A DNA stretch of 64,000 nt from Caprella mutica. Taxonomy: Eukaryota > Arthropoda > Malacostraca > Amphipoda > Caprellidae. Made by a program: the position numbers and the translations under genes. This document shows, in pieces, positions 59,411 to 64,000 of this stretch. The stretch covers positions 1 to 64,000 of the forward strand of contig CANNZV010003148.1 in NCBI GenBank assembly GCA_947561585.1, in the 5' to 3' direction. The number at the start of each line of letters is the position of its first letter. Position 1 is the stretch's first letter. The notes under the pieces were generated by a model. The model was given only the letters and a program-made list of their open reading frames with translations. It did not search any database and was not told where the DNA came from.

Positions 59411-60510
59411 TAACTGTCTACAGTCTACTGCATCTACAGTCTACTGTATCTACAGTATCTACAGTCTACTGTATCTACAGTCTACTGCATCTACAGTCTA
59501 CTGCATCTACAGTCTACTGCATCTACAGTCTACTGCATCTACAGTCTACTGCATCTACAGTCTACTGCATCTACAGTCTACTGCATCTACAGTCTAATGC
59601 ATCTACAGTCTACTGCATCTACAGTCTACTTCATCTACAGTCTACTGCATCTACAGTCTACTTCATCTACAGTCTACTTCATCTACAGTCTACTTCATCT
59701 ACAGTCTACTTCATCTACAGTCTACTGCATCTACAGTCTTACTGCATCTACAGTCTTACTGCATCTACAGTCTTAATGTATCTGCAGTCTTAATGTATCT
59801 GCAGTCTTAATGTATCTACAGTCTACTGTATCTACAGTCTACTGTATCTACAGTCTACTGTATCTACAGTCTACTGTATCTACAGTCTACTGTATCTACA
59901 GTCTACTGTATCTACAGTCTACTGTATCTACAGTCTACTGTATCTACAGTCTACTGTATCTACAGTCTTAATGTATCTTCAGTCTTAATGTATCTACAGT
60001 CTTAATGTATCTACAGTCTTAATGTATCTACAGTCTTAATGTATTTACAGTCTTAATGTATCTACAGTCTTAATGTATCTACAGTCTTAATGTATCTACA
60101 GTCTTAATGTATCTACAGTCTTAATGTATCTACAGTCTTAATGTATCTACAGTCTTAATGTATCTACAGTCTTAATGTATCTACAGTCTTAATGTATATA
60201 CAGTCTTAATGTATCTACAGTCTACTGTATCTACAGTCTACTGTATCTACAGTCTTAATGTATCTACAGTCTTAATGTATCTACAGTCTTAATGTATCTA
60301 CAGTCTTAATGTATCTACAGTCTTAATGTATATACAGTCTTAATGTATCTACAGTCTTAATGTATCTACAGTCTTAATGTATCTACAGTCTTAATGTATC
60401 TACAGTCTTAATGTATCTACAGTCTACTGTATCTACAGTCTTAATGTATCTACAGTCTTAATGTATCTACAGTCTTAATGTATCTACAGTCTACTGTATC
60501 TACATCTACT
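59411..60510. repeat. 1.1 kb satellite of 16 and 17 bp units
   Basis: Roughly 65 units of two related types: TCTACAGTCTACTGCA or its TGTA variant (16 bp) and TCTACAGTCTTAATGTA (17 bp). Variants occur in blocks: 16 bp GCA units, then some TTCA units, a short GTCTTACTGCA block, 16 bp GTA units, and a long stretch of 17 bp TTAATGTA units with brief returns to the 16 bp form near 60225 and 60425. The block structure points to expansion by repeated local duplication. Confidence 0.95.
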
Positions 60511-60948
60511 AGGAGAGATGAAAAGAGTCAGTTTATCATGATTCACCTGATACGGAGATACCTGTACCTGTTTTTTTTAACGATTCATGAAATTGCAAAA
60601 ATAGAACACAATAATGATGAATCAAGTTTTGAATGGAAAAATATTGTTGTTTTAAAAAAGACAGTAGCCATGTTTCATGAGGATATTTCTAATAGTTAAT
60701 ACGAGTGTGTACACTATTATTCACGTCCTAAGATATTCCCTGTGCGTTTGTGTGTTGGCTTTACCAACTCACACTCACTTTATTTATTGTGCAATGTCAG
60801 AATACTTAGGCTAACATTTCTATACATTTTAGAACTCAAAAGTTCATTTATGAATTATTTAGTTTTATATTTAGATACATATTATGAGTGTCAAGATACA
60901 TTATTATTCTAAAAAGTTATGATAGCTCAAAGTGTAGTTAAATAGGTA
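60511..60948. other. Stretch with no recognised gene
   Basis: A 73-codon frame begins inside the satellite (60478) and runs to 60699. Its start is repeat sequence and the rest has no motif, so I do not call it a gene. Confidence 0.5.
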
Positions 60949-61142
60949 GGATAAGTTCCGAATTATCGGACAGTTCCACATTATCGGATACGGAAGAGAG
61001 AAAATATATAGGTACATTGATTTTTTTTCAAATTGTATTGAAATACCAATTGATATAAAAGGTAAATAGGTAATTATTATTATATATTTTCTTTCTTCCG
61101 TATCCGAAGATGCGTAACTGTCCGATAATTCGGAACTTACCC
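60949..61142. mobile_element. 194 bp MITE with perfect TA flanks
   Basis: TA at 60947-60948 and 61143-61144. Inverted ends of about 60 bp: GGATAAGTTCCGAATTATCG on the left and, reverse-complemented, GGGTAAGTTCCGAATTATCG on the right, followed by GGACAGTT and later CGGATACGGAAGA in both arms. A typical Tc1/mariner-type MITE with no coding capacity. Related ends occur at 52369-53056, and a single end lies at about 36927-36965. Confidence 0.92.
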
Positions 61143-61144
61143 TA

Positions 61145-62514
61145 CATAGCTTCGTAATAATTACTAGTTAGGTAACATTTCGCTATAATAAATATAATTT
61201 TTATTAAGAAACAAGAAACTTCGATTCGACTACATACTATATTTTTGTGAATTTAATATGATAATAGGCATTTATATGCCATAGAATAAAACTTTATATC
61301 AATTACCTAGAATATAACAGTTTTTATGAAAAGATAAAGTTTATATTAGATGGACTGTAACTACAGTGATAAATTATTTATTATCTACATATTAAATATG
61401 ATTAACTATATTTAATAAATACCTATTATCTAATACAAACTATGAAGTGAGCACGCAAGTTCACTGATCAGACTACTAGGTACATTTTAATGAAGTATAG
61501 AAAACGATTCGTAACTACCTTCCTGCTTAACATTATTACAGCTAGAGGCTTTGGCTATTCTATTTAAAACCTACATGTTACGAATTATACTAATCGAGGT
61601 AAAATTGAATCTTGCGGATTAATAAACTGTGATGAATGGAAAATATTGACGTTGGTTCATTATAATGTGTTTAACTATGATGGGATTAGGCATAACTATT
61701 ACTTTAGAATTTAGATGAACTAAATATTATACCAACAACGTAAACAGATAAGATTAAAACTAGGTATAACAAACTAAATGGCAGCGAAAAAAGACTGCAT
61801 ATAAGTTGGCAAACTGGTACATATCAGAGGATTCGATATTAAAAAGACATAATTGAATTGCATACACATTTTAGATGAAGGTTTTCATATTCATACAGAT
61901 TTTTCATTCATAATAAAGTCCGTAATAGCTATATGTATATATATGATTGGCGAACTAAATATCAGCTAGAAAATAAATACGCTTTAATATTAAATCGTTA
62001 AATAAATAAATCATTATTCATTAATATAAGCTCTACCTCAAACTTCATCAAAAGATTATATATGTGACATATTGAATAAGCGACCTTTTATTATGTACAA
62101 TGTGTTCAATGAATTATTATCACATGAAAGTTTTCGGATCAGTTCCGATAATATCTGATAAAAAATAGAATACGCTACCTAGCTAGGTAGAGACATGTAA
62201 ATCATTTTCTCACCTAAAAACAATAGGAAAAAGGTTGGTTCCTTATGCTAACCTAAGCTTTTAAATGTAGTATATGCAATTCATTGAGTGGAATATTTAG
62301 TAATATTCAATGTAGATAAACAGTTGTATTACGGTTATATGTTATGAACCGTATCCGTAGTCTGTACATGTACAAATAGCCACAAGACAGTGTGGCTCTC
62401 TCTGACCGAATGGGGGGGATGGGGGGGGGACTGAAGACCTACACCTGGCGTCCCGTGGTCTCCGAACTGTTGTAAATTGGATTACGGGTTGTTTTTTTCA
62501 CAATTATCCTTTTT
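61145..62514. other. AT-rich stretch, no gene recognised
   Basis: No supported feature. A G-run patch lies at 62412-62430, just before GAAGACCTACACC, which recalls the end of the element at 57557. No partner end was found. Confidence 0.5.
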
Positions 62515-62830
62515 TTAACGCTACATGAAGTTTTAGAGGATAGCGCTAGGGTTATGCTCTTCAACTAACTACGAGGTTTTCATTAGGAACTTCATTTATT
62601 ATCTCCTCTTCATTTTTCTCTTCCATCCGTGAATGCAGTCACTGGTGCTTTTGTCCCGATTCGTCGCATTCCTTGGTAAGTGACTGCATTCAAGGAGTAG
62701 CTTTTCTGCATCCATGAGTGTTTTGTTCATGGAGCCACTTTTCTTTCTGACTGCACCTTCAAGTCCCTTGTATTTAGTTTCCTTTTGACTGCAGTCACAT
62801 TGCGTTTGCTCCGAAGCAGACGTTAAACCT
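62515..62830 (-). repeat. ~270 bp dispersed module, copy M9
   Basis: The best-preserved copy of the module outside the 3.7 kb family. Plus-strand landmarks are AACGCTACATGAAGTTTTAG, GATAGCGCTAGGG, TCTTCCATCCGTGAATGCAG and TTTTCTGCATCCATGAGTG. On the minus strand it holds an open stretch with LMDAEKLLLECSHL and DCIHGWKRKMKR. It is not embedded in a 3.7 kb unit, so the module has existed independently. No duplication flanks were defined. Confidence 0.75.
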
Positions 62831-64000
62831 CTACTAAATTAATACAATGTAATATTTATCAAATGGTGTGTTATGTTTTTGAAAGTATTAAATAGTTTTT
62901 AAAGATATTGGCTTTATTATATTGCACCAGGTGCCTAACTCTTATTTTGATTAGAATTACTCACAAGATTCTGAAACAATATTATATAATTAATCTTATA
63001 TTTAATGAATAATATTTTATAAGTATTAGTAACACTGGTTGGTAGTGAAAAGGAAGGTTCTAGTGAAATTAATGAAAATGTTGAATCTTGTAGAAATCAG
63101 TTAGGAGGTTAATCGCGATGGTTAAGAAGACTATTGTCTTTCCAACTAATGTTCATTTCAAACTGTATTAAAAAATGAAGAATCATTAGATATTGATAAT
63201 TAAATCACTTACATTGGCTAACTAACCATTATTGTCAATGTATGCTTAAATATAGTTAAGTGTGTTCCAATTTTCTTCATCCTAGCTAGTGTAATTTTAA
63301 TTCTGCGTCATTTAAACTAGGTACCTTAACACCTAGTGCTTTCTTAGCACACAGGTGTTCAAAGTTAATGTTTATGTATAAAGTAGAATAACCTATCGTG
63401 TGATTACTATGTACCTGTGGTAGAACACTTCCCTAAAATACAGATAGAAACAAGATATCAAATACATTGTTTGTATCTAAATTTCATAGATTTTATTGGT
63501 CAATGTTTTCTTGATACTAACAGAGATATATTATTTATAACCTATGCCTTATGGTATCAATGTTAATACAAGATACAATTACTAGATTTTAATTAATGAA
63601 CAATAATATCCCATAATTTTGAAATATGGAAATGTGTTAGTTTTTTGCGCATTAATTACTGGAATGTTTCAGTGATTCACATTAATTTTTATATTTTGCC
63701 ATATTGAAATAAAATACCAACATTATTTTTCACCAATTACATCCAATTTCAATATAATAAAATACATGTCTTCTTGTAAAGTAACAATATTATTAATCAA
63801 CTTATAGTAAGCTAACTTATTAATTATATGAATATCAATCGAAATACGTGAGATGCATTATCTTCTGGTCACCACTGTTCGAGATGTAATGAAATTATTT
63901 ATAATAAATAGTGTTTAATATTTATCCCAAAAGGTTATGAACAGTTTAATTTTATGTAAGAACTTCTCGTATATGCAAATTCTTCCAATGCCAATCTCAT
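62831..64000. other. AT-rich stretch, nothing recognised
   Basis: No gene, array or element end that I can support up to the window edge. Confidence 0.6.

Noticed and set aside
60478..60699. 73-codon plus-strand frame
   Set aside because: Starts within the satellite array and has no recognisable motif.

Overview
This window looks like gene-poor, AT-rich DNA from an animal nuclear genome, most likely an insect. A hemipteran is my guess, with low confidence. The evidence is the mix of elements: a BEL/Pao LTR retrotransposon, two piggyBac-type transposons with spliced transposase genes, a Tc1-type element, a P/THAP9-like transposase remnant, a tRNA-derived SINE-like sequence and many short inverted-repeat elements. 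There is no prokaryotic gene organisation. I found no intact host gene. Every long reading frame I could recognise belongs to a transposon, and each is broken by stops, frameshifts, deletions or insertions.

Layout. 0-7 kb: a 1.0 kb inverted-repeat element with a 10 bp target duplication (93-1117), a 21 bp minisatellite, and copy A of a 3.7 kb repeat family (2076-5851). 7-13 kb: mostly featureless AT-rich DNA with a 0.93 kb element whose ends are arrays of a GC-rich unit (9150-10083). 13-17 kb: copy B of the 3.7 kb family. 18-20 kb: two small MITE-like elements. 20.2-24.8 kb: a piggyBac-type element with a two-exon transposase pseudogene; a Tc1-type element (22542-24166) sits inside its intron. 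25.1-27.3 kb: a 32 bp tandem array split by a hAT-type MITE with a clean 8 bp duplication, then a 51 bp/255 bp higher-order array related to the ends of the 3.7 kb family, with a tRNA-like SINE head. 27.6-31.2 kb: copy C of the 3.7 kb family. 31.7-40 kb: a decayed BEL/Pao element on the minus strand, its reverse transcriptase split by a 1.56 kb long-inverted-repeat element (35981-37544). 40.9-43.4 kb: a second, internally deleted piggyBac-type element. 44.1-45.2 kb: a P/THAP9-like transposase remnant with a perfect 99 bp in-frame duplication. 45.2-49.5 kb: AT-rich, nothing recognised. 49.5-54.5 kb: a cluster of foldback elements, one built from inverted copies of the 3' end of a Tc1/IS630-like transposase gene and one enclosing an unidentified exon-like reading frame. 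54.5-64 kb: G-rich and 24 bp arrays, a 1.1 kb satellite of 16/17 bp units (59.4-60.5 kb), a perfect 194 bp MITE (60949-61142) and AT-rich DNA.

How the pieces relate. The three 3.7 kb copies share structure end to end: related termini, a 46 bp array, an inverted pair of a ~270 bp module and a nested ~250 bp MITE. The composite was therefore probably assembled first and amplified later. The ~270 bp module also occurs alone at 9.4 kb and 62.5 kb. Both piggyBac elements begin with a tiny first coding exon followed by an intron, and in both the splice I propose restores the main transposase frame. The most novel-looking items are the 3.7 kb composite family and its dispersed module, the foldback made of transposase 3' ends, and the exon-bearing foldback.
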